Assembly (NCBI GenBank): GCA_964454745.1
Contig: CAYVUI010000024.1
Coordinates: 1 to 43,062, forward strand
Origin: CAYVUI01 sp964454745
Lineage (GTDB): Bacteria > Planctomycetota > Phycisphaerae > Sedimentisphaerales > Anaerohalosphaeraceae
Reading direction: 5' to 3'
DNA: 43,062 bases
Numbering within the stretch: the first letter of the stretch is position 1; the number at the start of each line of letters is the position of its first letter. Below the pieces are notes generated by a model, which saw nothing but the letters and a program-made list of their open reading frames with translations, searched no databases and was not told the DNA's origin. Made by a program: the position numbers and the translations under genes. This document shows, piece after piece, positions 8,849 through 16,002 of this stretch.

Positions 8849-10114
8849 TTATTCCAGTACAGTGATCTGATCAAATTTTACGACCGAAGACGGTGTAATC
8901 TCGTCGACGTTGGCGGTGCCGTTAAGACCGACATTCTGACCAATGTACATCTCCATGTTCATGTTTTCAAGATCGCCGGACGGGACGGCATAGCAAAGTA
9001 CGCGGTCCTCGGGGCTGTAGATGACATAGCGTTTGTCACCGGACTGCTCGGTATAAATGTGTGACTCTTCCAGCACGCCTGCAACGATATACTTGCCTGG
9101 ATCCGGAATCTCAGCGATCAACTGCTCACGTTCTTTCTTGATCTTTTCGCGAATCTTTTCGAGCTGCCGCTGCTGGGCATCGAGTTGGTTTTGCGAGAGT
9201 TTGGCCAGCTCAAACCGCTCAATGCGTTCAAGCAGGAACTGGGCATAACGAACCGCTTTTGCAGATTCGTCCGCCTCCATGACTTTATTGAGTTGTGTTT
9301 TGTACTCTGAATAATCCTGCTTTTCCAGCGGCTTGATCACTTCATTGTTGATGGCCTGTTCAATATCGAACACCCTGCGTACCGCATCGGGTACTTGCGG
9401 TTCGGCAGGTTCTTCGTTTTGTTCAGTGCCCTGGGTCGCAGGTTCCGTACTCTCTTGCCCGGCAGGTTCAGTGGTTTGGGCCGCAACTGTCTGCTCCTCT
9501 GTTTTCTCGGCTTGAGCAGGTTTTTCCGCAGGGACAATCTCCGGTTTGGGCTCAGGTTTGGTTTGAACCGGCGCAGGTTCGGGCTCGGGGGCCGGTTTTC
9601 TTTTCTCCTTGACCGGGCCGACATATTCAAGGAACTGTTCACTCATCCACAAATAGGCCGTAGCCGGCGGCTCGATCTTGTAATAATCCTCCATTTCGTC
9701 CCCGGTCAGGCGGACTACCTCGGTTTCGGAGAGCTTGGTCTGCAGCGAAGAGGAATTCCGGGGCGAAACATTGGGCGACCCCGCATAAACCCGCACGTTC
9801 TCACCGGTGACAATCCCGACCGATTCATTGCCCGCAACCGGGTCTACATACCGCTTGGAAATCCACGAAAAGCTGCCTTTGGGAGGGATAATCTTGAGCC
9901 AGTCGTATTTCTTGCCCACAACGATTACTTCATCGGGGCCGTTGAGCTTCTGGGTATAATAGTAAGCCGTTCCCGGTCCGCTGCGTACATAAACGTCATT
10001 GCCGGTGACTTTCGCCACGTAAGGGTATTTATCCAGTGCGTCGTCCTGTGCGAACAGCGTGGGGACTGTGATAAGGATGCCCGCTATGAGGATGGCGATT
10101 TGAAGCGCTCTCAT
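8849..10114 (-). CDS. Exported protein with two bacterial SH3 domains and a coiled-coil/C-terminal domain
   Basis: 421 residues from the ATG at 10114. This start is chosen over longer in-frame options because the signal peptide (MRALQ, hydrophobic core, cleavage after TLFA) begins there and GGGAG lies upstream. After the signal, residues about 30-85 and 98-155 are two SH3b domains: the first has VYVRSGPGTAYY and WISKRYV; the second is a divergent copy with VRVYAGSP. A Pro/Glu/Gln-rich linker follows (about 165-240), then a helical, probably coiled-coil segment (245-340) and a C-terminal beta-rich domain of about 80 residues that I do not recognise. SH3b domains usually bind cell-wall peptides or other surface ligands, so a periplasmic or envelope role is inferred. 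It has its own promoter with an overlapping palindrome, just downstream of the rhomboid gene. Confidence 0.8.
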   Translation of the reverse strand: MRALQIAILIAGILITVPTLFAQDDALDKYPYVAKVTGNDVYVRSGPGTAYYYTQKLNGPDEVIVVGKKYDWLKIIPPKGSFSWISKRYVDPVAGNESVGIVTGENVRVYAGSPNVSPRNSSSLQTKLSETEVVRLTGDEMEDYYKIEPPATAYLWMSEQFLEYVGPVKEKRKPAPEPEPAPVQTKPEPKPEIVPAEKPAQAEKTEEQTVAAQTTEPAGQESTEPATQGTEQNEEPAEPQVPDAVRRVFDIEQAINNEVIKPLEKQDYSEYKTQLNKVMEADESAKAVRYAQFLLERIERFELAKLSQNQLDAQQRQLEKIREKIKKEREQLIAEIPDPGKYIVAGVLEESHIYTEQSGDKRYVIYSPEDRVLCYAVPSGDLENMNMEMYIGQNVGLNGTANVDEITPSSVVKFDQITVLE

Positions 10115-10281
10115 GGTCTTTCTCCCTGACAGATATGAAGGTTTGAAATTCTTGTGAACCAGCAGACTCACATTTTGATCTGTTGTTCTTCGTTCCATCT
10201 TTTTGTCCTTTTCGGCGTGACGTTTATCGGACGCTGTCAATTGGTCCGGCCACTCCTGTCGTCCTTGTTGTTTTCCGGCTC

Positions 10282-10297
10282 CCTGTAATCTTACAGG
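10282..10297. promoter_or_regulatory. Perfect palindrome CCTGTAA-TC-TTACAGG overlapping the SH3-gene promoter
   Basis: Two 7-base arms with a 2-base centre, perfectly complementary. It overlaps the -10 box (10295-10300) and covers the predicted start of transcription, the classic place for a repressor operator. An RNA hairpin at the transcript's 5' end is the other reading. The protein that would bind it is unknown. Confidence 0.5.
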
Positions 10298-10323
10298 ATA
10301 CCGCTGTTTTCTTGCCCTGTCAA
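10295..10323 (-). promoter_or_regulatory. Sigma-70 promoter of the SH3-domain gene
   Basis: On the minus strand, a perfect -35 TTGACA (10318-10323), 17-base spacer and TATCCT (10295-10300). It lies immediately after the rhomboid stop codon, giving a 5' leader of about 170 bases before the ATG at 10114. Confidence 0.6.
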
Positions 10324-10341
10324 CGGTGTTTTCATACCGCT

Positions 10342-11538
10342 TTAGGCGTCTTTGACATCCTTTAGCTTGTCCAGCTCCTGCTGGCACATATTCTTTTGCC
10401 GCTCATCACTGAGGCGGTCTAAAGCCTGCGAAAGATACTTTTTCGCACTTTGGCTGTTATTAAGATATCGGGCATACAGTATTCCGAGCATGAGCTGAAC
10501 CTGTTCGGAATACACGTAATTTGGGTAATGTTTGAGGAAAAGCTCATAACTTTGGGCGGAAAGGTGCCATTTTCCCTCGGACATGAGAAAATTGGCTATA
10601 TCGAGCTGATTTTGCCTTGGCAAGACATTATCCGGGTCTATTTCAAGGAGTTTTCCATATTTTTCACCCGCAGTGTGGAGGTTTCTTGCGGCAATATGCG
10701 AAGCGATTTCCCCGCGAAGCTTTCGTATCGTTTCGGCTTGTTCACCGGATTGGGGATTCTTAGAGTCCTGAACAGAGACCCAGACGCGTTTTTTTGGATT
10801 TTTCCCGGTAAAGGGGTCATATCCGGATGAAACCGCGTCGCGATACTGCCGGCGGCGATTCCATTGGCGCAACATCCGCCAAAGGTCCATCTGGTCGTGG
10901 CTGAGCAGGTTAAACGCCAGCAGGACCATAATCGAGAGGATGCCAAAGGCATATCCCGCCAGGTGGGCGTCATAGGCGACGTAGGGGGTCGAACGGATAA
11001 TGACATTGTCGATAACGATTAGCTTGATTCCGATAAACCAGATCGCGGGAATGTCGATGGTTCCGATAAAAATGAACCAGTAGAGCACGGTAATGATCGA
11101 TTGCGGGAACAGCACCAGGTATGCCCCGGTCACCGCGGCAACGGCCCCGCTAGCCCCGAGGACCGGGTTGCCGGCAAAAAGCGAGTGCCCCAGTGCCGAA
11201 AAAACCGCCCCGGACAGGTAAAAAGCGAGATATCCGACGCTTCCGAGCCGCTCGTTAACGTTGTTGCCGAAAACGTACAGAAAGTACATATTTCCGGCGA
11301 TATGCATGATGCTGCCGTGCAGGAATGCGTAGGAGATAAACTGCCACAGCTGCGGCCGCAGGGGGTAGAGCATGAAGATGTTTGCCCATTCACGCAGCGG
11401 CTCTTCGATAATCCCCGCGGGCGTCATCACCTTGCGCGGTGCGAAGCTCAGAGCAAAGATGATGACGTTAATCGCGATGAGCGAATAGTTAATATAGGGT
11501 GTTTTTCGTGCGACGACACTGGTACGTAACGGTATCAT
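10342..11538 (-). CDS. Rhomboid-family intramembrane serine protease with C-terminal TPR-like region
   Basis: 398 residues. Residues 1-220 form a six- or seven-segment membrane domain with rhomboid hallmarks: H74-x4-H79-x3-N83 in the second segment, the catalytic serine in GASG (Ser130), and the catalytic histidine in AHLAGY (His192). Rhomboids cut membrane proteins inside or next to the lipid bilayer; the substrate here is unknown. Residues about 270-398 are soluble, helical and TPR-like (blocks such as HTAGEKYGKLLEIDPDN and LSAQSYELFLKHYP), probably a cytosolic partner-binding tail. AGGAT precedes the ATG, and a good promoter lies at 11612-11640. It diverges from the aminopeptidase gene. 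Confidence 0.92.
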   Translation of the reverse strand: MIPLRTSVVARKTPYINYSLIAINVIIFALSFAPRKVMTPAGIIEEPLREWANIFMLYPLRPQLWQFISYAFLHGSIMHIAGNMYFLYVFGNNVNERLGSVGYLAFYLSGAVFSALGHSLFAGNPVLGASGAVAAVTGAYLVLFPQSIITVLYWFIFIGTIDIPAIWFIGIKLIVIDNVIIRSTPYVAYDAHLAGYAFGILSIMVLLAFNLLSHDQMDLWRMLRQWNRRRQYRDAVSSGYDPFTGKNPKKRVWVSVQDSKNPQSGEQAETIRKLRGEIASHIAARNLHTAGEKYGKLLEIDPDNVLPRQNQLDIANFLMSEGKWHLSAQSYELFLKHYPNYVYSEQVQLMLGILYARYLNNSQSAKKYLSQALDRLSDERQKNMCQQELDKLKDVKDA

Positions 11539-11611
11539 GGTAATCCTGTTTTGTCGCGGCGCGATCCCCCGCGCGGCGAATTTGGGTTTTCATTGTCAGT
11601 TTTCAAGCCTT

Positions 11612-11640
11612 ATTGTACGCCCCCGGCAGGGTTTAGACAA
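11612..11640 (-). promoter_or_regulatory. Sigma-70 promoter of the rhomboid gene
   Basis: On the minus strand, TTGTCT (11635-11640), 17-base spacer, TACAAT (11612-11617). The leader to the ATG at 11538 is about 65 bases. Confidence 0.6.
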
Positions 11641-11680
11641 GGGATAATCGTGCAATGGAATATTGAGACTGACATTGTCG

Positions 11681-11709
11681 GTGACAAGCCGGCTTTTCTG
11701 TTATATAAT
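11681..11709 (+). promoter_or_regulatory. Sigma-70 promoter of the M24 aminopeptidase gene
   Basis: GTGACA (11681-11686), 17-base spacer and perfect TATAAT (11704-11709). Expected start near 11716, about 25 bases before the ATG at 11741. Confidence 0.6.
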
Positions 11710-11740
11710 CCGGATATATCTGTTACTGATTATTTGACCG

Positions 11741-12859
11741 ATGCTTATGGCAAAAAAAACGGAAATGATAAAACAACGGTTGCAGGCACTGCGACAGGGA
11801 TTGGCATCCGCAGGCGGTCAGGGTTACCTTGCCTGCGATGTCAATAATGTACGCTATCTTACCGGGTTTAGCGGGCATGATTCCTGGGCCCTGGTGACAA
11901 AGCGGGGGATTGTACTGCTGACCGACAGTCGGTATACCGAGCAGGCCGCCGGCCAGTGCGCCGGGGTTCGGATCGTTGAACGGACCGGGCCGATGGCGGA
12001 TGCCGTTGCGAAAGAACTCCAGCGGTATAAAACGCTTGAGACCGTACTGGTAGATGCAATGTTGCCGGTCGGGGCGTTTGCCGGGCTCAAAAAGGCCCTG
12101 CGAAAAGCCGCGGTAAAATGCAAAGCCAAAGCGGGGATCGTTCAACAAGTCCGCCGAAAAAAGGATGATACCGAGGCGAGATACATTTCTCGGGCCGCTA
12201 AGATTGCGTGGGATGCCCTGGACATGGCCCTGGGCGAAATCAAGCCGGGAATGACCGAATCGCAGCTTCGGGCGAAGATTGATTACGGTATCATCAGTGC
12301 CGGCTCGGAACCTTCGTTTGAGACGATTGTGGCCTTTGGCCCCAACGGTTCGCGGCCGCACCACCAGGCGGGGGGCAGAAAACTCAAAAAAGGCGATCCG
12401 ATTCTGATCGATTTCGGAGCTCGTTATAACGGCTATGCAAGCGACACTACCCGATGCTTCGTATTGGGCAAACCCAGGCGGGAATATTCAAAAGCCTGGG
12501 TTGCGGTTCTGGCCGCCCAGCAGTGCGGCATTAAAATGATAAAACCCGGCATCAAGACCGCGGATGTCGATCAGGCGGTGCGGGCGGTGATTCAGGAGTC
12601 GGGCTTTCCGGAATACGGCCACGGCACCGGCCACGGCCTTGGCCTGGATGTACACGAGACGCCGGTGTTGTCGAGCCGCTCAAAGGAGACGCTGGAGGTC
12701 GGGGATGTGGTCACCGTAGAGCCTGGGATCTACCTGCCCGGCAAATTCGGCATCCGCATCGAAGACGATGTACTGGTGACCCCAAAAGGGGCGAAAATAT
12801 TGAGCAAAAGCCGCCAGGGGCGGTTTCATCATGAAAAAATCGAGGAAATTTTGCTGTAA
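11741..12859 (+). CDS. Xaa-Pro aminopeptidase (peptidase family M24B)
   Basis: A 372-residue cytosolic metalloaminopeptidase, expected to release the N-terminal residue before proline or to cleave Xaa-Pro dipeptides. The N-terminal creatinase-like domain (residues 1-140) shows VRYLTGFSG and LLTDSRY. The pita-bread catalytic domain has all five expected metal ligands: D224 (IDFG), D235 (ASDTT), H298 (GHGTGHGLG), E327 (VEPGIYLP) and E341 (IRIEDD). The length and the short N-terminal domain fit the PepQ/YpdF-like group better than long PepP, so no symbol is given. A second ATG two codons downstream is equally possible. A chagasin-like lipoprotein gene follows after 11 bases and is probably co-transcribed. 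Confidence 0.93.
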   Translation: MLMAKKTEMIKQRLQALRQGLASAGGQGYLACDVNNVRYLTGFSGHDSWALVTKRGIVLLTDSRYTEQAAGQCAGVRIVERTGPMADAVAKELQRYKTLETVLVDAMLPVGAFAGLKKALRKAAVKCKAKAGIVQQVRRKKDDTEARYISRAAKIAWDALDMALGEIKPGMTESQLRAKIDYGIISAGSEPSFETIVAFGPNGSRPHHQAGGRKLKKGDPILIDFGARYNGYASDTTRCFVLGKPRREYSKAWVAVLAAQQCGIKMIKPGIKTADVDQAVRAVIQESGFPEYGHGTGHGLGLDVHETPVLSSRSKETLEVGDVVTVEPGIYLPGKFGIRIEDDVLVTPKGAKILSKSRQGRFHHEKIEEILL

Positions 12860-12870
12860 GGGAGTGTAAT

Positions 12871-13275
12871 ATGAAGACGACGACAATTCTGGTCCTGACA
12901 GGGGCGGTATTGCTGGGTCTGTGCGGCGGCTGTTCGCGGGGCTATTCCTTCAAGGACAGCGGTTATACCGTTAAAACGCGGATCGGCGATACCGTAAAGG
13001 TGGATTTACAGGGCAGCCCGAGCACCGGCTATGTCTGGCAGCTCGTGGACCTGGATACCGAGATGATGCGGATGGTGGGCCTTGGAAAGTTTACCGAGGG
13101 CTCGGACAAGCTCGGCAGCGAGGGCACCTATACCTTCAAATTCCAGCCGATTATGACCGGCCGAACGGAGATCAGGATGGTGTATATCCGCCCGTGGGAG
13201 AAAAACGCCAAACCGGAGAAAACCTTTGTCCTGGGCGTGGATATCTTGCCGCCGCCGGATGGGCTGCTTAATTAA
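12871..13275 (+). CDS. Chagasin-like (family I42) protease-inhibitor lipoprotein
   Basis: 134 residues. A lipoprotein signal ends in LCGGC with the acylated cysteine at residue 21. The mature domain has the three chagasin loop signatures: GSPSTGY (48-54, the usual form is NPTTG), a glycine-containing middle loop (GSEGTY, 83-88), and RPW (107-109). Family I42 inhibitors block papain-like cysteine proteases by inserting these loops into the active site. The anchoring suggests it protects the periplasm or cell surface, or controls an exported protease; no papain-like protease is seen in this window. GGGAG precedes the ATG. It is 11 bases after the aminopeptidase gene and shares its orientation. 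Confidence 0.85.
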   Translation: MKTTTILVLTGAVLLGLCGGCSRGYSFKDSGYTVKTRIGDTVKVDLQGSPSTGYVWQLVDLDTEMMRMVGLGKFTEGSDKLGSEGTYTFKFQPIMTGRTEIRMVYIRPWEKNAKPEKTFVLGVDILPPPDGLLN

Positions 13276-13330
13276 AATGGGGTAAATGTTTGTTTGAGTG
13301 TTGTTTTGTGTTCGTTTTTGTAGAAAGGCT

Positions 13331-13359
13331 TTGCGGATTCGGGGGGATTGTGGTATGAT
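13331..13359 (+). promoter_or_regulatory. Sigma-70 promoter of the TPP riboswitch-thiC unit
   Basis: TTGCGG (13331-13336), 17-base spacer, TATGAT (13354-13359). Transcription would start around 13366, directly at the 5' edge of the riboswitch aptamer. Confidence 0.6.
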
Positions 13360-13365
13360 GCGAAC

Positions 13366-13458
13366 AGTTCGCTGGGGGTGGTCGGCTGGTCCGATCTGAG
13401 AATAAACCCTTCGAACCTGATCAGGGAAGCGTTTGCTTTACCTGCGTAGGGAAGCGTA
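13366..13458 (+). promoter_or_regulatory. TPP riboswitch (THI element) controlling thiC
   Basis: The conserved aptamer core is readable in order: GGGGGTGG (13374-13381), CTGAGA (13396-13401), ACCC then AACCTGAT (13406-13421), and GCGTAGGGAAGCG (13444-13456). CGCT at 13370-13373 pairs with AGCG at 13453-13456 to close stem P1. It binds thiamine pyrophosphate and is expected to switch thiC off when thiamine is plentiful. Its position between a promoter and thiC confirms the assignment. Confidence 0.95.
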
Positions 13459-13540
13459 TGGTTGACTTTTCCTGCCTGCGTGGTTCCCTTTTGTAAAGAT
13501 GGCTTGAGGTTTTGCCTGACGGCACGGCCTTGTAAAGATG
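13448..13540 (+). promoter_or_regulatory. Expression platform of the thiC riboswitch: competing pairing and a repeated 11-mer
   Basis: AGGGAA in the aptamer (13448-13453) can pair with TTCCCT (13484-13489), which is followed by a short T-run, so the two structures exclude each other. Downstream, TTGTAAAGATG occurs twice (13491-13501 and 13530-13540), the second copy directly before the thiC ribosome site. No classical strong terminator is seen, so control of translation start is as likely as attenuation. Confidence 0.4.
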
Positions 13541-13553
13541 ACGGGAGTATGTT

Positions 13554-14864
13554 ATGGCAACGCAAATTGAACTCGCCCGCAAGGGAGAAATCACAGAAGT
13601 TATGCGGCAGGTCGCACAGGCAGAGGGCCTGAAACCGGAATTTGTCCGTGATGAGGTCGCCCGCGGCCGCGCGGTAATCCCTGCCAATACGATTCACCTG
13701 GCAAGGGGCTTTAAGCCCGCAGCGGTCGGACGCGGCTTCTCGATCAAGATCAACGCCAATATCGGTGCCAGCGATGTCCGTTCTTCTCTCGATGGCGAAA
13801 TAGAGAAAATGGAAATGGCCCTTTCGCTCGGCGCTGATGCGATCATGGACCTGAGTACCGGCAAGGACCTCGACGCGATCCGCGAGAAGCTGCTGGGTTT
13901 GTGCCCGGTGATGTTTGGCACGGTTCCGGTCTACGAGGTCATTATTGACCGGGGTGTCGAGGATATCGACCACGAAACGATCCTCAAGGTGATCGAAAAG
14001 CAGGCCAGACAGGGCGTGGACTTTTTTACGATCCATGCGGGAATTTTGCGGGAACATCTCGACGCCGCTGCAAAGCGCGTGTGCGGGATCGTCAGCCGCG
14101 GCGGTGCGCTCATGGCCAAGTGGATGGTCCATCACGGCAGGCAGAACCCGATGTACGAGCTGTTCGACGATATCTGCGCGATCATGCGTCAGTACGATGT
14201 ATGCTTTTCGCTGGGTGACGGCCTTCGGCCCGGCTGCATCGCTGATGCAACCGATGAGGCCCAGCTTGCCGAGCTTCGCACTCTCGGGGAACTGACGATG
14301 CGAGCGAGGGAAAACGGATGCCAGGTCATGGTCGAAGGGCCCGGCCACGTTCCATTCAATCAGATTGAATACAACATGCGTATCCAGGACGAAATCTGCG
14401 ACGGTGCGCCGTTTTATGTTCTCGGCCCGCTGGTAACGGATATCGCACCCGGCTACGATCACATTACCTCGGCAATCGGGGCAACGTCTGCGGGGTTCCA
14501 CGGGGCGTCCTTTATTTGTTACGTCACGCCGCGAGAGCACCTGGGCCTGCCGGATAAGGAAGATGTCCGCCAGGGGGTAATCGCCTCTAAGATCGCCGCC
14601 CATGCCGCGGATGTGGCCCGCGGATTCGGACAGTCCGCCCAGCGCGACCGCACTCTCAGCGAAGCACGGGCGAACCTGCAATGGAAAGAGCACCTTGAAT
14701 CGGCACTGGACCCCAAACGCGCACAGGCCATGCACGAAGAAGCCTGCAAAGGCAGCAAAGCCGCCGGACAGGGCGATCTGGATTTCTGTACGATGTGCGG
14801 GCGCGACTGGTGCAGCGTGCGGATCAACCGTGATTTGCGGGAGATGCTGGGCGTAAAGGGGTAA
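13554..14864 (+). CDS. thiC: Phosphomethylpyrimidine synthase
   Basis: Converts aminoimidazole ribotide to HMP-phosphate for thiamine synthesis, a radical-SAM reaction that needs an iron-sulfur cluster. The 436-residue protein is the short form without the extra N-terminal domain of the E. coli enzyme. Visible signatures are the N-terminal block around VARGRAVIPANTIH, SLGDGLRPG, VMVEGPGHVPFNQI, and the C-terminal cluster motif C412-x2-C415-x4-C420 (CTMCGRDWC). GGGAG lies 9 bases before the ATG. It stands alone behind a TPP riboswitch with no other thiamine gene nearby and ends 4 bases from the convergent LptF/G-type gene. Intact. Confidence 0.97.
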   Translation: MATQIELARKGEITEVMRQVAQAEGLKPEFVRDEVARGRAVIPANTIHLARGFKPAAVGRGFSIKINANIGASDVRSSLDGEIEKMEMALSLGADAIMDLSTGKDLDAIREKLLGLCPVMFGTVPVYEVIIDRGVEDIDHETILKVIEKQARQGVDFFTIHAGILREHLDAAAKRVCGIVSRGGALMAKWMVHHGRQNPMYELFDDICAIMRQYDVCFSLGDGLRPGCIADATDEAQLAELRTLGELTMRARENGCQVMVEGPGHVPFNQIEYNMRIQDEICDGAPFYVLGPLVTDIAPGYDHITSAIGATSAGFHGASFICYVTPREHLGLPDKEDVRQGVIASKIAAHAADVARGFGQSAQRDRTLSEARANLQWKEHLESALDPKRAQAMHEEACKGSKAAGQGDLDFCTMCGRDWCSVRINRDLREMLGVKG

Positions 14865-14868
14865 GCCG

Positions 14869-15987
14869 TCAGGTCCGCATGGACTCGAGTTCGAGGCATG
14901 CGATCGGGAAAAAGATGATCACCGGTGCCCAGGCCCACAGTTCCGGCCAGACGTGCTGAAAGAACACCTCCGTAGCGAGCATCTTACAGACTGCGGCCAC
15001 TACGAAGCAGGCGAAGGTCATCGCGAATGAGTACATCACGGCTGTTTTCATTTGCTTGGGGTCGCGGCAGACCAGCAGCGGCAGCGCCAGCAGCAGCATC
15101 ACAAGGTTAATCGCCGGGTCTGTAATCCGAAAATGCTTCTGGCTGTACAACTGGGCGAGGTCTTTAATCCGTGATTTCTGGCGTGCCAGTTCCGCAAGCT
15201 GGGCGGAGCTGAGGATGCTCAGGTATGCCTGTTTGCGCCGCTGGGGGATTTGCTCCGGCGTCAGGTCGGAGCTGTAGAATTCAATCGGTTGGGGTTTGTA
15301 GAGGTTGATCTCATCGGAACGGGTTCGCTGGATGGAAAAGTATCTCCCGTTTTCAAGATTCCAGCCGCCAAGATCGGAATTGTATTCGGCCGAATCTGCC
15401 CAGACAACCCCATCGATCTGAAACCGGGCTTTTGCCTGTGCCGGGCTGCGAAAAACCAGGACCGGCTGGGTCATTTCCGCGTTCTGTTCCTCAAAGTTTG
15501 CCGAGCTGATGAGAGTGTTGTTCTCGTCTTCGATGTAGGTAATCGGATATTTTTCCTGCCCGGGCAGTTCATCGTGGGTGCGCATCAGCTTTGAGCCGAT
15601 CGAGGGAATAATCAGTTCCTGGTCGACCACATACAGCGACGTCAGCGCGATAGCCAGTACGACGATCGGTGCCAGCACGCGCTTGAGGCTTACGCCCGAA
15701 GCCATGACAGCGATCAGCTCATTATTTCGTGTGATTTTCCACAGCGAAAACACCGCGGCGTTTACCGTAATCATTCCAGCGAAATCGCGAAAATACAGCG
15801 CGGACTGAAAGCCGTAGTACCGCGCAATGTTCATCAGCACTGCCGCACCGCCCAGGTCGGAATGCTCGGCGAATTCGTCGAGGTTGATAAACAGGTCCAG
15901 CACGATCCGAAGGCCCATCAGCACAGCGAACGAGATCATGTAGCCAAAGAGAAAATTTTTCGCGATATATTTGTCGAGAATCTTCAT
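14869..15987 (-). CDS. LptF/LptG-family permease
   Basis: 372 residues with the YjgP/YjgQ plan: an N-terminal amphipathic start (MKILDKYIAKNFL), three hydrophobic segments in the first 120 residues, a large periplasmic beta domain (about 125-270), and three hydrophobic segments near the C-terminus. LptF and LptG form, with the ATPase LptB, the inner-membrane pump that pulls lipopolysaccharide or a similar lipid towards the outer membrane. Only one such gene is here, so whether it is F or G cannot be decided and the partner must be elsewhere. It is the last gene of a probable four-gene minus-strand unit, 15 bases after thrC. Its presence supports a two-membrane envelope. Confidence 0.88.
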   Translation of the reverse strand: MKILDKYIAKNFLFGYMISFAVLMGLRIVLDLFINLDEFAEHSDLGGAAVLMNIARYYGFQSALYFRDFAGMITVNAAVFSLWKITRNNELIAVMASGVSLKRVLAPIVVLAIALTSLYVVDQELIIPSIGSKLMRTHDELPGQEKYPITYIEDENNTLISSANFEEQNAEMTQPVLVFRSPAQAKARFQIDGVVWADSAEYNSDLGGWNLENGRYFSIQRTRSDEINLYKPQPIEFYSSDLTPEQIPQRRKQAYLSILSSAQLAELARQKSRIKDLAQLYSQKHFRITDPAINLVMLLLALPLLVCRDPKQMKTAVMYSFAMTFACFVVAAVCKMLATEVFFQHVWPELWAWAPVIIFFPIACLELESMRT

Positions 15988-16002
15988 ATTCTTCTTTCGA
16001 CC

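Noticed and set aside
13272..14735. A 487-codon open frame antisense to thiC
   Set aside because: It is a mirror of a strongly conserved gene in G+C-rich DNA, has no ribosome site or family motif, and the riboswitch, promoter and conserved residues all support the plus strand.
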